Part shown: positions 33,741 to 42,414 of the stretch, in pieces
Numbering within the stretch: the stretch's first letter is position 1
How the letters are laid out: each line of letters starts with the position of its first letter
Source of the DNA: an uncultured Prevotellaceae bacterium
GTDB lineage: Bacteria; Bacteroidota; Bacteroidia; Bacteroidales; Muribaculaceae
Length of the DNA: 64,000 bases
NCBI GenBank assembly: GCA_900318535.1
Contig: ONKU01000008.1
Coordinates: 124,001-188,000, forward strand
Direction of reading: 5' to 3'
Notes under the pieces: generated by a model
Database searches by the model: none
Seen by the model: only the letters and a program-made list of their open reading frames with translations
What the model was told of the DNA's origin: nothing
Program-made: the position numbers and the translations under genes

Positions 33741-34382
33741 ATGAACAGATACTCTGTCAACAAGTTAATAGCGGGGGTTGCGCGCTTCCTGACCACGGCA
33801 TTGAGTCCGTTGCTGATGCCCACCTATGGCGTGTTCCTTGTCCTGTGGGTGTCGGTGCTGTGCCTGCTGCCTTACGGCCGCCGCGTGGCCGTGCTGCTGG
33901 TGTGCATGGGCATCACGTGTATTGTGCCGCTGATTTTCCTGAGTGTGCTGCGTCACTTCAACCTGGTCAAGGATTTGCATGTCGAGGTGCGCGAGCAACG
34001 CCTCATCCCTTACCTGTTCACAGCCTTCTGCTATGGCGTCGCGGCCTATTACCTTTATGCCACCTGCCATGCTCCGCAGTGGTTTGTGATGTTCATGGTG
34101 GGCTCGGCGATTACGGTGGTTTTGATGGCGGTCATCAACATCTGGTGGAAAATCAGTGCTCACATGGCGGGCATCGGAGGGGTAGTCGCCCTGATTTATC
34201 AGATTCATGTACAAGGTCTTAGCGCCTTTGACCTGCTGTGGCTGCTGTGTTTGAGTATCATTGTCGCCGGCTTGCTGGGCTCTTCCCGCCTGGCCTTGAA
34301 GCAGCACAACATCTGGCAGGTGCTGGCCGGCGCCGTTGTTGGCTTCCTGTCCATCTCCTTCACCATGCGCCTGCTGGGCTAA
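33741..34382 (+). CDS. PAP2-like integral membrane protein
   Basis: This 213-residue protein has about six membrane helices. Three weak phosphatidic-acid-phosphatase (PAP2) motifs are in order: REQRLIPYL near residue 87, KISAHMAGIGG near 138 (for the PSGH motif) and SSRLALKQHNIWQ near 183 (for SRx5Hx3D, with Gln in place of Asp). Bacteroidota proteins of this type are annotated as PAP2 family, but the changed residues mean catalysis cannot be assumed. An active enzyme would dephosphorylate lipid phosphates such as undecaprenyl pyrophosphate. It lies just upstream of ispG, which would suit an isoprenoid-lipid role; that link is inference. Confidence 0.6.
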   Translation: MNRYSVNKLIAGVARFLTTALSPLLMPTYGVFLVLWVSVLCLLPYGRRVAVLLVCMGITCIVPLIFLSVLRHFNLVKDLHVEVREQRLIPYLFTAFCYGVAAYYLYATCHAPQWFVMFMVGSAITVVLMAVINIWWKISAHMAGIGGVVALIYQIHVQGLSAFDLLWLLCLSIIVAGLLGSSRLALKQHNIWQVLAGAVVGFLSISFTMRLLG

Positions 34383-34398
34383 TGACGGATGACTCTTT

Positions 34399-34425
34399 TA
34401 ACTTTAACCCTAAACTCTAAACTAA
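34399..34425. repeat. Short degenerate TAAACCC/TAAACTC tract
   Basis: ACTTTAACCCTAAACTCTAA and the adjoining bases form 7-base irregular repeats between the PAP2-like gene and ispG. Similar units lie at 4918-4933 and, inverted, at 16682-16712. Confidence 0.6.
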
Positions 34426-34428
34426 AAT

Positions 34429-36249
34429 ATGCTCTTCAACTATAAACGCCGTCCGACAGTGAGCGTCAATGTGGGTGGAATCGCCATGGGAGGCGATTGG
34501 CCCGTACGCGTCCAGTCGATGACCAACACTGCCACCGATGATATCGAGTCGAGCGCTGCCCAGTGCCAGCGCATTGCCTATGCTGGAGCCGACTATGTGC
34601 GGCTGACGGCCCAAGGCGTGAAACAGGCCCGCAGCATCGGCCAGATTTCGCAACTGCTGCGAGGCAATGGCTGCGACATCCCCCTGATTGCCGACATCCA
34701 CTTCAATCCGCAGGCAGCACTCGCTGCAGCCGAGGTGTGCGAGGGCGTGCGCATCAATCCGGGCAACTTTGTGGACCCGGCACGCACCTTCAAGCAGCTG
34801 GAATACACCGATGAGGAATACACCGCCGAGCTGGGCCGCATCCGCGAGGCCCTGCTGCCGTTCATCGCCTTGTGCCGCGAGCACCACACGGCGGTTCGCC
34901 TGGGCGTGAACCACGGTTCGTTGAGCGACCGCATCATGAGCCGCTACGGCAACACGGCGGCCGGTATGGTCGAGAGCGTGATGGAGTTCCTGCGCGTTTT
35001 TATCGAGGAGAATTTCATGGAAGTGGTGATCTCGATGAAGGCGTCCAATGTCGTCGTCATGGTCGAGGCCGTGCGGCGCCTGGTGGATGCCATGGACCGC
35101 GAGGACATGCACTTCCCGCTCCATTTAGGCGTTACCGAAGCCGGATTCGGCGAGGACGGGCGTGTCAAGAGCGCTGTGGGCATCGGTGCGCTGATGGCGC
35201 AGGGCGTGGGTGACACCATCCGCGTGTCGCTCAGCGAGGAACCCGAGCTCGAGGTGCCTGTGGCGCGCAAGCTGGTGGACTATATCGCGCAGCGTGAGGG
35301 AGAGGCCGACATCGTCGGGGACTATGCCGCGGGATTTGACCCCTTGTGTCCCGTGCGCAGGGCGACCGTCGCGGTCAACGACTGTATCGGCGGCAACAGG
35401 CCGCCCGTGGTCATCGCCAGCTATCGTCCCGATGAGCTGAAAGACGCTTCCACGATGCCTGATCTCTATTATAGCGCCAATGGCCTCATCGACGGCATGC
35501 ACCAGTTCCTGGTGCCCCTGGACTGCTGGCATGGCGAGCGCAACGTCTATCCGCTGCTCACCTTGGGCGAGTGGGAGCGCTGCCCGTCGGTGCCCATGCG
35601 GTTCCTGCAACTGCCCGCTACCACATCGGCGCAGCGCTTGGAATTCCTGCGAGGCCGCAGCGACACGGTACTGGTCATTACCCCGGTGGGGAAGGATATC
35701 CCTGGCGAGCAGCAGGCCTTGATTCATGCCATGGACAGGGCCGGCATCAACTGCCCGGTGATTGTGCGCAATACCTATACCGACAGTTCTAACGAGTGGC
35801 TGCAGGTCAAGGCGGGCGCCGACATGGGTGCGGTGCTGCTTAATGGCCGGGCCGACGGCGTGTGGCTCGAGGCTCCCAATATCCACAACAGCGTGGAGGT
35901 GGTACGATATGCCTTCGCCATCCTGCAGGCGGCACGGTTGCGCATCAGCAAGACGGAGTTCATCTCGTGTCCGGGCTGTGGCAGGACCATGTTTGACCTG
36001 CAGACGACCGTGCAGCGCGTGCAGCAGGCGACGGCCCACCTGACCCACTTGAAGATCGGCGTGATGGGCTGCATCGTGAACGGCCCTGGCGAGATGGCCG
36101 ATGCCGATTACGGCTATGTGGGCGCCGCTGCGGGACGCATCAGCCTGTACAAGGGCAAGAAGTGTGTCGAGATGAATATCCCCGAGGATGATGCCATCGA
36201 CCGCCTTGTTGCCCTCATCAAGGAGAACGGTGACTGGCGTGAGCCCTGA
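34429..36249 (+). CDS. ispG: 4-hydroxy-3-methylbut-2-enyl diphosphate synthase (long, three-domain form)
   Basis: 606 residues, the long form known from plants, Chlamydia and Bacteroidota, in which a middle domain is inserted between the TIM barrel and the reductase domain. The barrel contains VRVQSMTNTATDDIE near residue 28, PLIADIHFNP near 85 and VRINPGNFVDPAR near 105. The C-terminal [4Fe-4S] ligands are in SCPGCGRT (near 511-518) and MGCIVNGPGEMADADYGYVG (near 546). IspG converts MEcPP to HMBPP, the penultimate step of the MEP isoprenoid pathway. Length and motifs are normal for the group. Confidence 0.95.
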   Translation: MLFNYKRRPTVSVNVGGIAMGGDWPVRVQSMTNTATDDIESSAAQCQRIAYAGADYVRLTAQGVKQARSIGQISQLLRGNGCDIPLIADIHFNPQAALAAAEVCEGVRINPGNFVDPARTFKQLEYTDEEYTAELGRIREALLPFIALCREHHTAVRLGVNHGSLSDRIMSRYGNTAAGMVESVMEFLRVFIEENFMEVVISMKASNVVVMVEAVRRLVDAMDREDMHFPLHLGVTEAGFGEDGRVKSAVGIGALMAQGVGDTIRVSLSEEPELEVPVARKLVDYIAQREGEADIVGDYAAGFDPLCPVRRATVAVNDCIGGNRPPVVIASYRPDELKDASTMPDLYYSANGLIDGMHQFLVPLDCWHGERNVYPLLTLGEWERCPSVPMRFLQLPATTSAQRLEFLRGRSDTVLVITPVGKDIPGEQQALIHAMDRAGINCPVIVRNTYTDSSNEWLQVKAGADMGAVLLNGRADGVWLEAPNIHNSVEVVRYAFAILQAARLRISKTEFISCPGCGRTMFDLQTTVQRVQQATAHLTHLKIGVMGCIVNGPGEMADADYGYVGAAAGRISLYKGKKCVEMNIPEDDAIDRLVALIKENGDWREP

Positions 36250-36294
36250 TTCGGGCAAGGGATGGTTGTTGATAAGCTTAAACGACTGATTATG

Positions 36295-37284
36295 ATGAAG
36301 AAAATAGCTTTTGCGCTGCTCGTGCTAGTCATGACGGCAGCGTGCAGCAGCGACAAGTTCAAGATCGACGGCAATGTCGTCAATCTTGAGGATGGGGCAG
36401 TGCATGTCGTCTTCAGCGCCGACTCGGGCGTGGTCGACCAGTGGGTGGAAGTGGACAAGAAGGGACATTTCAAGTTCAAGGGTGTCTCGTCTCAACCCGT
36501 GTTGGTGACCCTGAGTGGCAAACGTGGCGAGCCACTGGCAACACTTGTGGCTGTGAACGGTGACCACCTCAAAGTTAAGGGCGATGGCGGCAAGTCGCTG
36601 AGTGTTAGAGTGAAAGGAAATAGCCTAAACGAGGAATGGCAACTGTTTCGTGACGAGCACCGCGCCTTCTATGCCGACCCCAATCCTAGCCGCCTGGATG
36701 CCGCCATCGAAAAGTATGTGCGCGAGCATCCGTCCAATATGCTCTCCACGGTACTGCTCGTGGTGGATTACAGCGATTTTAGTGACCACGACAAGGTGGA
36801 CAAGCTGCTGCGCGGTATCGAGATACAGGCGCGCCCCGAGTCGCTGACAGGGCTGCTGTATGGCAACGAAAAGGACCGCAAACGCGCCGTCTTGCCCCGA
36901 TTGATGTCGCTCACGCTGTTCAAGCATGGCGGCAAGTTTGAGGAAATCAAGTTGACGGACAAGACGTCGATTCTCAGCCTGTGGGCCAATCCTCAAAATT
37001 CCCGTAATGCGCTGATCAATAAGCTGCAAACACTCGACAAGGGCATCCGCATCATCGACGTCCTTACCGAGAGCGACAGCCTGCGCTGGCACCAGACGAT
37101 TGCCGGCGACCCCGCCGAATGGCAGCACTATTGGGCACCTGGCGGCCCGATGGAACAGGGTATCCAGATGCTCGGCATCAAGTCGTTGCCGTGGTTTGCC
37201 GTCACCGACAGCACCGGCCTGGTCGTCTATTCGGGTCCCAATTGTGACCTGGCGTCCAAGAAGGCATCAGAACTGATTCGTTAA
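36295..37284 (+). CDS. DUF4369-type lipoprotein with thioredoxin-like domain lacking CxxC
   Basis: 329 residues from ATG 36295 (36292 is equally possible). The lipobox VMTAACSSD makes it a lipoprotein. The N-terminal beta-domain (FKIDGNVVNLEDGAVHVVFSA) is DUF4369-like. The C-terminal domain resembles the thioredoxin-like part of AhpC/TSA-type Bacteroidota lipoproteins: SILSLWANPQNSRN stands where WATWCPPC would be, and a cis-Pro-like KSLPWFAV follows. Without the CxxC pair a redox role is unlikely; binding or structure is more plausible. It lies 45 bases after ispG and 23 bases before comM, so it may be co-transcribed with both. Confidence 0.65.
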   Translation: MKKIAFALLVLVMTAACSSDKFKIDGNVVNLEDGAVHVVFSADSGVVDQWVEVDKKGHFKFKGVSSQPVLVTLSGKRGEPLATLVAVNGDHLKVKGDGGKSLSVRVKGNSLNEEWQLFRDEHRAFYADPNPSRLDAAIEKYVREHPSNMLSTVLLVVDYSDFSDHDKVDKLLRGIEIQARPESLTGLLYGNEKDRKRAVLPRLMSLTLFKHGGKFEEIKLTDKTSILSLWANPQNSRNALINKLQTLDKGIRIIDVLTESDSLRWHQTIAGDPAEWQHYWAPGGPMEQGIQMLGIKSLPWFAVTDSTGLVVYSGPNCDLASKKASELIR

Positions 37285-37307
37285 CCCCCTCATAATCTGT
37301 CGATAAT

Positions 37308-38942
37308 ATGTTAGCCAGAACGATTGCAGCAGCGGTACAAGGCATCGATGCCATCAGGGTCGAGATTGAGGTGACGGTCGATTGGGGGTCGGGGTTCTTG
37401 GTCATCGGCCTGCCCGACACGGCCGTCAAGGAGAGCGCCGAACGTGTGCGCTGCGCCATCAAGCAGGCGGGATACAAGTTCCCGGGCAAAAAGGTGATGG
37501 TGAACATGTCGCCCGCCGACATCAAGAAGGAAGGGTCGGCCTATGACTTGCCGCTGGCCATCGGCATCATGGCTGCCGATGAGAAGATTTCGACCGAGCG
37601 GCTGGACCGCTATATGTTCATGGGCGAACTGTCGCTGGACGGCAGTCTGCGGCCCGTCAAGGGCGCGCTGCCCATGGCGATTCTGGCCCGTGAGCTCAAA
37701 CTGGACGGCTTTATCCTGCCGCGCGCCAATGCGATGGAGGCGGCAGTGGTCAACAACCTGAATATCTATGGCGTGGACAATTTCACACAGGTGGTGCAGT
37801 TCCTCAATGGCGACATCAGCCTGGAACCCACCGTGGTCGATACCCGCGCCGAGTTTGCCAAGGCGCAGGGCGTCTTCCCCTACGATTTTGCCGATGTCAA
37901 GGGGCAGGAGAACGTCAAGCGCGCCTTTGAAGTCGCTTGCGCCGGCGGTCACAACATCCTGCTGGTGGGCAGCCCGGGTTCTGGCAAATCGATGATGGCC
38001 AAGCGCTTGCCGTCCATCATGCCGCCCCTCACCCTGAGCGAAGCCCTCGAAACGACCAAAATCCACAGCGTGGCCGGCAAACTGCAGCAGGGCACCACGC
38101 TGATGACCGTGCGCCCCTTCCGCAGCCCGCACCACACCATCTCGCCCGTCGCCCTTGTCGGTGGCGGCAGTTTCCCCATGCCCGGCGAGATCAGTCTGGC
38201 TCACAATGGCGTGCTCTTCCTGGACGAACTGCCTGAATTCAATCGCTCCGTTTTAGAGGTGATGCGTCAGCCGTTGGAAGACAGGATTATAAGTATCAGT
38301 AGGGCGAAATACTCGACCGAATACCCCGCATCATTTATGCTCGTGGCGAGCATGAATCCCTGCCCGTGCGGGTACTACGGGCACCCCAAGAAGAAGTGCG
38401 TCTGCAACGAGTACCAGCGCACCCACTACATGAGCAAAATCAGTGGGCCGCTATTGGACCGCATTGACCTTCAGATTGAGGTCCAGCCCGTCGATTTCGA
38501 CCAAATGTCGAGTAAGGCCCCAGGCGAGCCCTCTGCCGCCATCCGCCAGCGCGTCATCGCCGCGAGGATGCTGCAGGAACGCCGCTTCAAGGACGAACCC
38601 GGCATCCACTGCAACGCCCAGATGACCCCATCCCTGCTCCACAAATACGCCGAGCCCAACGCCGCCGGCCTGGAAAAACTAAAAGACGCCATGGAACGCA
38701 TGAACATGAGCGCAAGGGCCTACGACCGCATCCTCAAAGTCGCCCGCACCATCGCCGACCTCGAAGGCACCGCCGACGTCCTCGACCACCACATCATGGA
38801 AGCCATCGCCTACTGCTTCGTTGATGGGCGAGTAATCATCGAAACGATACATAGTAACTTCAGGTTCAGAACAATGAGTGTAAAATTTCGTATCGTTATC
38901 AACACCGTCTTCCTCAAAAATCACTTTCTCTTTAATTTTTGA
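37308..38942 (+). CDS. comM: ComM/YifB family AAA+ helicase-like ATPase with replaced C-terminus
   Basis: 544 residues. An N-terminal Lon-protease-like domain (VEIEVTVDWGSGFLVIGLPD, about 1-170) precedes an AAA+ domain with Walker A GSPGSGKS near 224 and Walker B GVLFLDELPEF near 302, a zinc-finger-like CPCGYYGHPKKKCVC near 346-360 and the C-terminal lid. ComM promotes branch migration during natural transformation. Up to codon 502 the gene looks normal. After EAIAY the natural ending RNLDRPTYMGANL is replaced by about 42 unrelated residues read antisense through a zinc-ribbon gene. The proper ending survives at 42307-42348. Whether this altered protein folds and works is uncertain. Confidence 0.85.
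   Translation: MLARTIAAAVQGIDAIRVEIEVTVDWGSGFLVIGLPDTAVKESAERVRCAIKQAGYKFPGKKVMVNMSPADIKKEGSAYDLPLAIGIMAADEKISTERLDRYMFMGELSLDGSLRPVKGALPMAILARELKLDGFILPRANAMEAAVVNNLNIYGVDNFTQVVQFLNGDISLEPTVVDTRAEFAKAQGVFPYDFADVKGQENVKRAFEVACAGGHNILLVGSPGSGKSMMAKRLPSIMPPLTLSEALETTKIHSVAGKLQQGTTLMTVRPFRSPHHTISPVALVGGGSFPMPGEISLAHNGVLFLDELPEFNRSVLEVMRQPLEDRIISISRAKYSTEYPASFMLVASMNPCPCGYYGHPKKKCVCNEYQRTHYMSKISGPLLDRIDLQIEVQPVDFDQMSSKAPGEPSAAIRQRVIAARMLQERRFKDEPGIHCNAQMTPSLLHKYAEPNAAGLEKLKDAMERMNMSARAYDRILKVARTIADLEGTADVLDHHIMEAIAYCFVDGRVIIETIHSNFRFRTMSVKFRIVINTVFLKNHFLFNF
38220..38813. repeat. 594-bp direct repeat, copy 1 (comM 3' part)
   Basis: This segment aligns without gaps to 41713-42306. By eye there are about 67 mismatches in 594 bases: about 44 in the first 270 and about 23 in the rest. 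Almost all are synonymous, with only four amino-acid changes. Confidence 0.9.
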
Positions 38943-39713
38943 GCCATCAAATGTTATTTTATTCCATTGAGCACCACCCATATAAGCCATGCAAACGAGA
39001 ATGTACTTATCTCCTCGATGAATACTTGAATGAAAAGTTCCAATTTCATCGACCTTTAAAGCAACACCGTCTTTTAATGTGTAAATATATGTCATATTGT
39101 CGGCTTCACAGGTGCCTGCCTTAACCCATAATTCAGGCACACCGTCCTGTGTAATGTCATAGAGAAAATAGCCCCAATAGACATATTCATCAACTCCATA
39201 TTTGTTAATATAGCCTCTCAATACATCAATATAAGATTGACGGTTTTTATCAATGAGTTGCTGATGCATTGCCTCTGCGATAGAGTCTTGACGGGCCTGT
39301 TCGCGGAGTTCGGCAACGGCGATGGAGTCTTGGCGAGCCTGCTCTCGTTGAATGGCCAGTTGTCGTTCCAGTTCGGCTTGCTTTTGAGAGTTATCATACC
39401 ACAGCCAGCCTGCACCAGCAAGTAGCGCCAATAGAGCAACGACAAGGATGGCAACTAAACCTCCTTTGCCTTTCTTAGGCTCATCATCCCAGTCATAGGT
39501 AGGATCAGCCTGTAGTTGTGGTTTTGGTTGGGTTTCTTGGAGATGCTGGCTTTCTGCCTCCGACTGAGGTTGATGGATCGGCTCTTGGTTCCGCAAAATT
39601 TCCTCTTGGACAGGTTCGCTAACCGCCAATTTAACTGGACTGCCGCAGTGCGGACAGGCTTTTGCCTTGTCCGAAACTCTCTTGCCACATTTGCTACATG
39701 TTATCAGTGCCAT
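38679..39713 (-). CDS. Zinc-ribbon membrane protein, 3' end truncated by comM junction
   Basis: The 344-residue frame starts with a zinc ribbon (CSKCGKRVSDKAKACPHCG, residues 6-24). It continues with a Gln/Pro linker, one membrane helix (GLVAILVVALLALLAGAGWLWY near 85), a coiled-coil rich in Arg-Gln-Asp-Ser and a soluble domain likely outside the membrane (DVLRGYINKYGVDEYVYWGYF onward). The genuine sequence stops near 38814; the last 45 residues are antisense comM, so the original C-terminus is lost. AT-rich, unlike comM. First of three zinc-ribbon genes in this cassette by position, last by transcription. No known function. Confidence 0.7.
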   Translation of the reverse strand: MALITCSKCGKRVSDKAKACPHCGSPVKLAVSEPVQEEILRNQEPIHQPQSEAESQHLQETQPKPQLQADPTYDWDDEPKKGKGGLVAILVVALLALLAGAGWLWYDNSQKQAELERQLAIQREQARQDSIAVAELREQARQDSIAEAMHQQLIDKNRQSYIDVLRGYINKYGVDEYVYWGYFLYDITQDGVPELWVKAGTCEADNMTYIYTLKDGVALKVDEIGTFHSSIHRGDKYILVCMAYMGGAQWNKITFDGSKIKEKVIFEEDGVDNDTKFYTHCSEPEVTMYRFDDYSPINEAVGDGFHDVVVEDVGGAFEVGDGAGDFEDAVVGPCAHVHAFHGVF

Positions 39714-39730
39714 ATCTTTTCCAATCTATA

Positions 39731-40615
39731 CTATTGTTGGTAACCAAGCCTTTGTAATGCTGCTTTAGCATCATCATTAAGATGGTTTGCCGCTTCACGA
39801 TACCATTTCACGGCTTCCTCCAAGTCAATAGAGGCCCCATGGCCCTTTTCATAACATGCACCAATATGAAATTCAGCATCACCAGTATAATAATGATTAG
39901 CCTCAGCAATAGCCTTTGCCTTTAGGTAATGGTTTATTGCCATAGCATAATCTTGATTCAAACCTGTTCCATTTTCATAACATTCACCCAATCGTACTAT
40001 TGCCCACGGATAATCCGGATGCAGAGCCGCTGCTTTGCGAAAACAGTTTACAGCCATTTCATAGTCCTGACTTACGCCTTCTCCATTTAAATAGCAATCC
40101 CCCAAACGAAGTAGAGCATTATAGTTGTCTTGCTCTGCGGCTAGACTAAACCATTTAAATGCTTCGGTAAAATCTTGGGAAACGCCTTCTCCATTTTTAT
40201 AACACTCTCCCAATTCAACTTGTGCGTAACTATAACCTTGATCGGCTGCTTTGCGATACCACTTGACTGCCGCTTTGAAATCTTTATCATAATAATAATG
40301 GGAACCTAACAACTCCTGAGCCTCGGCCTCTCCTTTCATTGCACCGAACAAGTGCTCCCAATAACCGCTACTCCATTGACTCATCTGGCCTAGATAAATA
40401 AATAGCGAAGTCAATGAAACAATAATAGCAGCAGTGACTAATATCACTTTTGATTGTTTTTTCTTTCTTACAGATGCTTTTTCAGGATTACTAATTGTTT
40501 TGTTATCTGAAGGAGTATCAACTTGGCTTTGATTAATAATAGTTCCACAGTGGGGGCAAGCCTTCGCCTTGTCCGATACATTGCCACCACATTTTTCACA
40601 TTTGATAATTGCCAT
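39731..40615 (-). CDS. Zinc-ribbon membrane protein with Sel1-like repeats
   Basis: 294 residues. The N-terminal zinc ribbon (CEKCGGNVSDKAKACPHCG, residues 6-24) is nearly the same as in the next gene. A membrane helix follows near residues 57-76 (VILVTAAIIVSLTSLFIYLG). About five Sel1-type repeats come after it, each with A-x-x-x-LG-x-x-Y-x-x-G and W-x-x-x-A (AQVELGECYKNGEGVSQDF, ALLRLGDCYLNGEGVSQDY). Sel1 repeats mediate protein contacts. The predicted topology puts the ribbon inside and the repeats outside the membrane. The gaps to its neighbours (17 and 18 bases) indicate one operon. Confidence 0.85.
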   Translation of the reverse strand: MAIIKCEKCGGNVSDKAKACPHCGTIINQSQVDTPSDNKTISNPEKASVRKKKQSKVILVTAAIIVSLTSLFIYLGQMSQWSSGYWEHLFGAMKGEAEAQELLGSHYYYDKDFKAAVKWYRKAADQGYSYAQVELGECYKNGEGVSQDFTEAFKWFSLAAEQDNYNALLRLGDCYLNGEGVSQDYEMAVNCFRKAAALHPDYPWAIVRLGECYENGTGLNQDYAMAINHYLKAKAIAEANHYYTGDAEFHIGACYEKGHGASIDLEEAVKWYREAANHLNDDAKAALQRLGYQQ

Positions 40616-40633
40616 GATGAAAGAATTTAATAA

Positions 40634-41332
40634 TTAAGAAATTGCCCATATTGTACCACCAATAACCACAAAATATATGATGATGAAAGCGACAGCCGCA
40701 ATGATGCACCACATTGCAATTTCTGTTCCTTTATCAGGCAAAACTTCTGCAACATAATTTGGGTCATATTTTGGTGATTTGCCATACTCATTGGTCTCTT
40801 TATCGGAGTCCCTAAACATGAAAATCCACGGAATTACAGGGCAAATAACCCACCATCCGTTTCGACCTATATCATGAAGCCTTCTTGCAACTGCAGCAAA
40901 CCATGGAATTGCAGTGATTAACAAAAAGATATAGGCAAGAGTGGGATAACCAAAAGAAAGAATGAGCCAGATAAATAGTACGCAAACGAAAAACGGGAAA
41001 ACTTCGCTTCGGCGTGAACGCCCAGAAAACTTGGCAAATTTGCGGCAGAAACAATCATAAATTGAATCGCCATAATCTAATGGTGCATAAATCCCTTTTG
41101 CACCACACTGCGGACAACGCTTTGCGTCAATTGAAATCTGGTGTCCACATTCACGACAAGTATTCAGATTACCTCTCTGTTTTTGAATAGGAGAATTGGG
41201 TGATGACACATTCGCTTTGTGCTGTTTATCATTGACTTTTACACACTCGCTGGCAGGATTGCCACATTCTGGACAGGATTGAAGGTTGGCGTCGAATTCA
41301 AAACCACATTCAGTACATAATAGTTTTGCCAT
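40634..41332 (-). CDS. Zinc-ribbon DUF805 membrane protein
   Basis: 232 residues. Two zinc ribbons come first: CTECGFEFDANLQSCPECG (5-23) and CRECGHQISIDAKRCPQCG (58-76). A DUF805 domain follows, with FAKFSGRSRRSEVFPFF near 99 and AVARRLHDIGRNGWWVICPV near 147 and several membrane helices; an additional C-terminal helix closes the protein. DUF805 proteins are small inner-membrane proteins without a settled function. It is the first transcribed gene of the cassette operon. AT-rich throughout. Confidence 0.85.
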   Translation of the reverse strand: MAKLLCTECGFEFDANLQSCPECGNPASECVKVNDKQHKANVSSPNSPIQKQRGNLNTCRECGHQISIDAKRCPQCGAKGIYAPLDYGDSIYDCFCRKFAKFSGRSRRSEVFPFFVCVLFIWLILSFGYPTLAYIFLLITAIPWFAAVARRLHDIGRNGWWVICPVIPWIFMFRDSDKETNEYGKSPKYDPNYVAEVLPDKGTEIAMWCIIAAVAFIIIYFVVIGGTIWAIS

Positions 41333-41712
41333 AACCGATTAATAATTAATTACGTTATCCAGCGACTCCTTGCTGGCAAGATAATTAGTTTCATAGGCAT
41401 AAAAAGAAACGCAGAAGTCCATATTTGTTACTCATAACTAAGCTCCAAATAAACGCCATTTTATGTCATGAGTTCCCTGCCATACACCCACCGACACATA
41501 GGACGACGGAGTGCAGCCAAAGCACAACTGCAAATATACACATTTTTTCACAATTCTGCACAATCTGTTTGCTTTTTTCCAGCAGGTCAACAGAAATACG
41601 AATTAGTTGTATTACCTTTGTGATTGTGATTGCTTTAATGGTGAACATAATTGGCCTTTCCATAGCTTTATGGCTGTCTGTGAGGCTGTTGCAATGGGGC
41701 AAGTTCTTCCTC
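41333..41712. other. 380-bp AT-rich spacer between the cassette operon and the comM fragment
   Basis: No gene is seen. The reverse strand has TATATTTG at 41531-41538, a -7 candidate for the cassette operon with a leader near 190 bases. The forward strand has TACCTTTG near 41611-41618, which could drive the comM fragment. A forward open frame crosses this region from 41425 into the comM fragment, but its N-terminal part has no family resemblance. Confidence 0.5.
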
Positions 41713-42306
41713 TTGGATGAGCTGCCCGAGTTCAATCGCTCCGTTTTAGAGGTGATGCGCCAGCCGTTGGAGGACAGAATTATCAGTATTAGTAGGGCAA
41801 AATATTCTACAGAGTATCCCGCGTCGTTTATGCTGGTGGCGTCGATGAATCCGTGCCCCTGCGGATACTATGGCCATCCCAAGAAAAAATGCGTCTGCAA
41901 CGAGTACCAGCGCACGCACTACATGAGCAAGATTTCGGGACCACTGCTTGACCGCATTGACCTGCAGATCGAAGTCCAGCCCGTCGATTTTGACCAGATG
42001 TCCAGTAAAGCCCCTGGCGAGCCCTCTGCTGCCATCCGCCAGCGCGTCATCGCCGCGAGGATGCTGCAGGAGCGCCGCTTCAAGGACGAACCCGGTATCC
42101 ACTGCAACGCCCAGATGACCCCGTCCCTGCTGCACAAATACGCCGAGCCCAACGCCGCCGGCCTGGAAAAGCTTCGCGACGCCATGGAACGCATGAACAT
42201 GAGCGCGAGGGCCTACGACCGCATCCTCAAAGTCGCCCGCACCATCGCCGACCTCGAGGCCTGCGCCGTTGTCCTTGACCACCACATCATGGAAGCCATC
42301 GCCTAC
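41713..42306. repeat. 594-bp direct repeat, copy 2 (comM 3' part)
   Basis: Same orientation as copy 1 at 38220-38813, 3493 bases downstream, and about 89% identical without gaps. Identity is higher in its second half than in its first. Confidence 0.9.
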
Positions 42307-42348
42307 CGCAACCTCGACCGCCCCACCTATATGGGAGCAAACTTATAG
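41713..42348 (+). pseudogene. comM 3' fragment with the authentic C-terminus
   Basis: Residues from the Walker B LDELPEF to the family end RNLDRPTYMGANL are present, about 211 residues. The Lon-like domain and Walker A are missing. An open frame upstream to 41425 supplies an unrelated N-terminus with a hydrophobic stretch, so a fusion product is possible but cannot bind ATP as a normal ComM. It is best read as the displaced 3' end of comM, or as a donor copy from a related strain. Confidence 0.85.
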
Positions 42349-42414
42349 ATTTCCAAATACTTTCAGAGATACTTGTAAACCTTACTCCGTCAAAGGCTTA
42401 TCCAACTTAGAGTT

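Noticed and set aside
37308-42348. AbaR-type transposon island in comM
   Set aside because: No transposase or integrase gene, no resistance genes and no short target duplication are seen. The borders are long homologous comM segments, which points to recombination and not transposition.
41425-42348. Complete functional second comM gene
   Set aside because: It lacks the Lon-like domain and Walker A. The N-terminal part of the frame has no similarity to the family.
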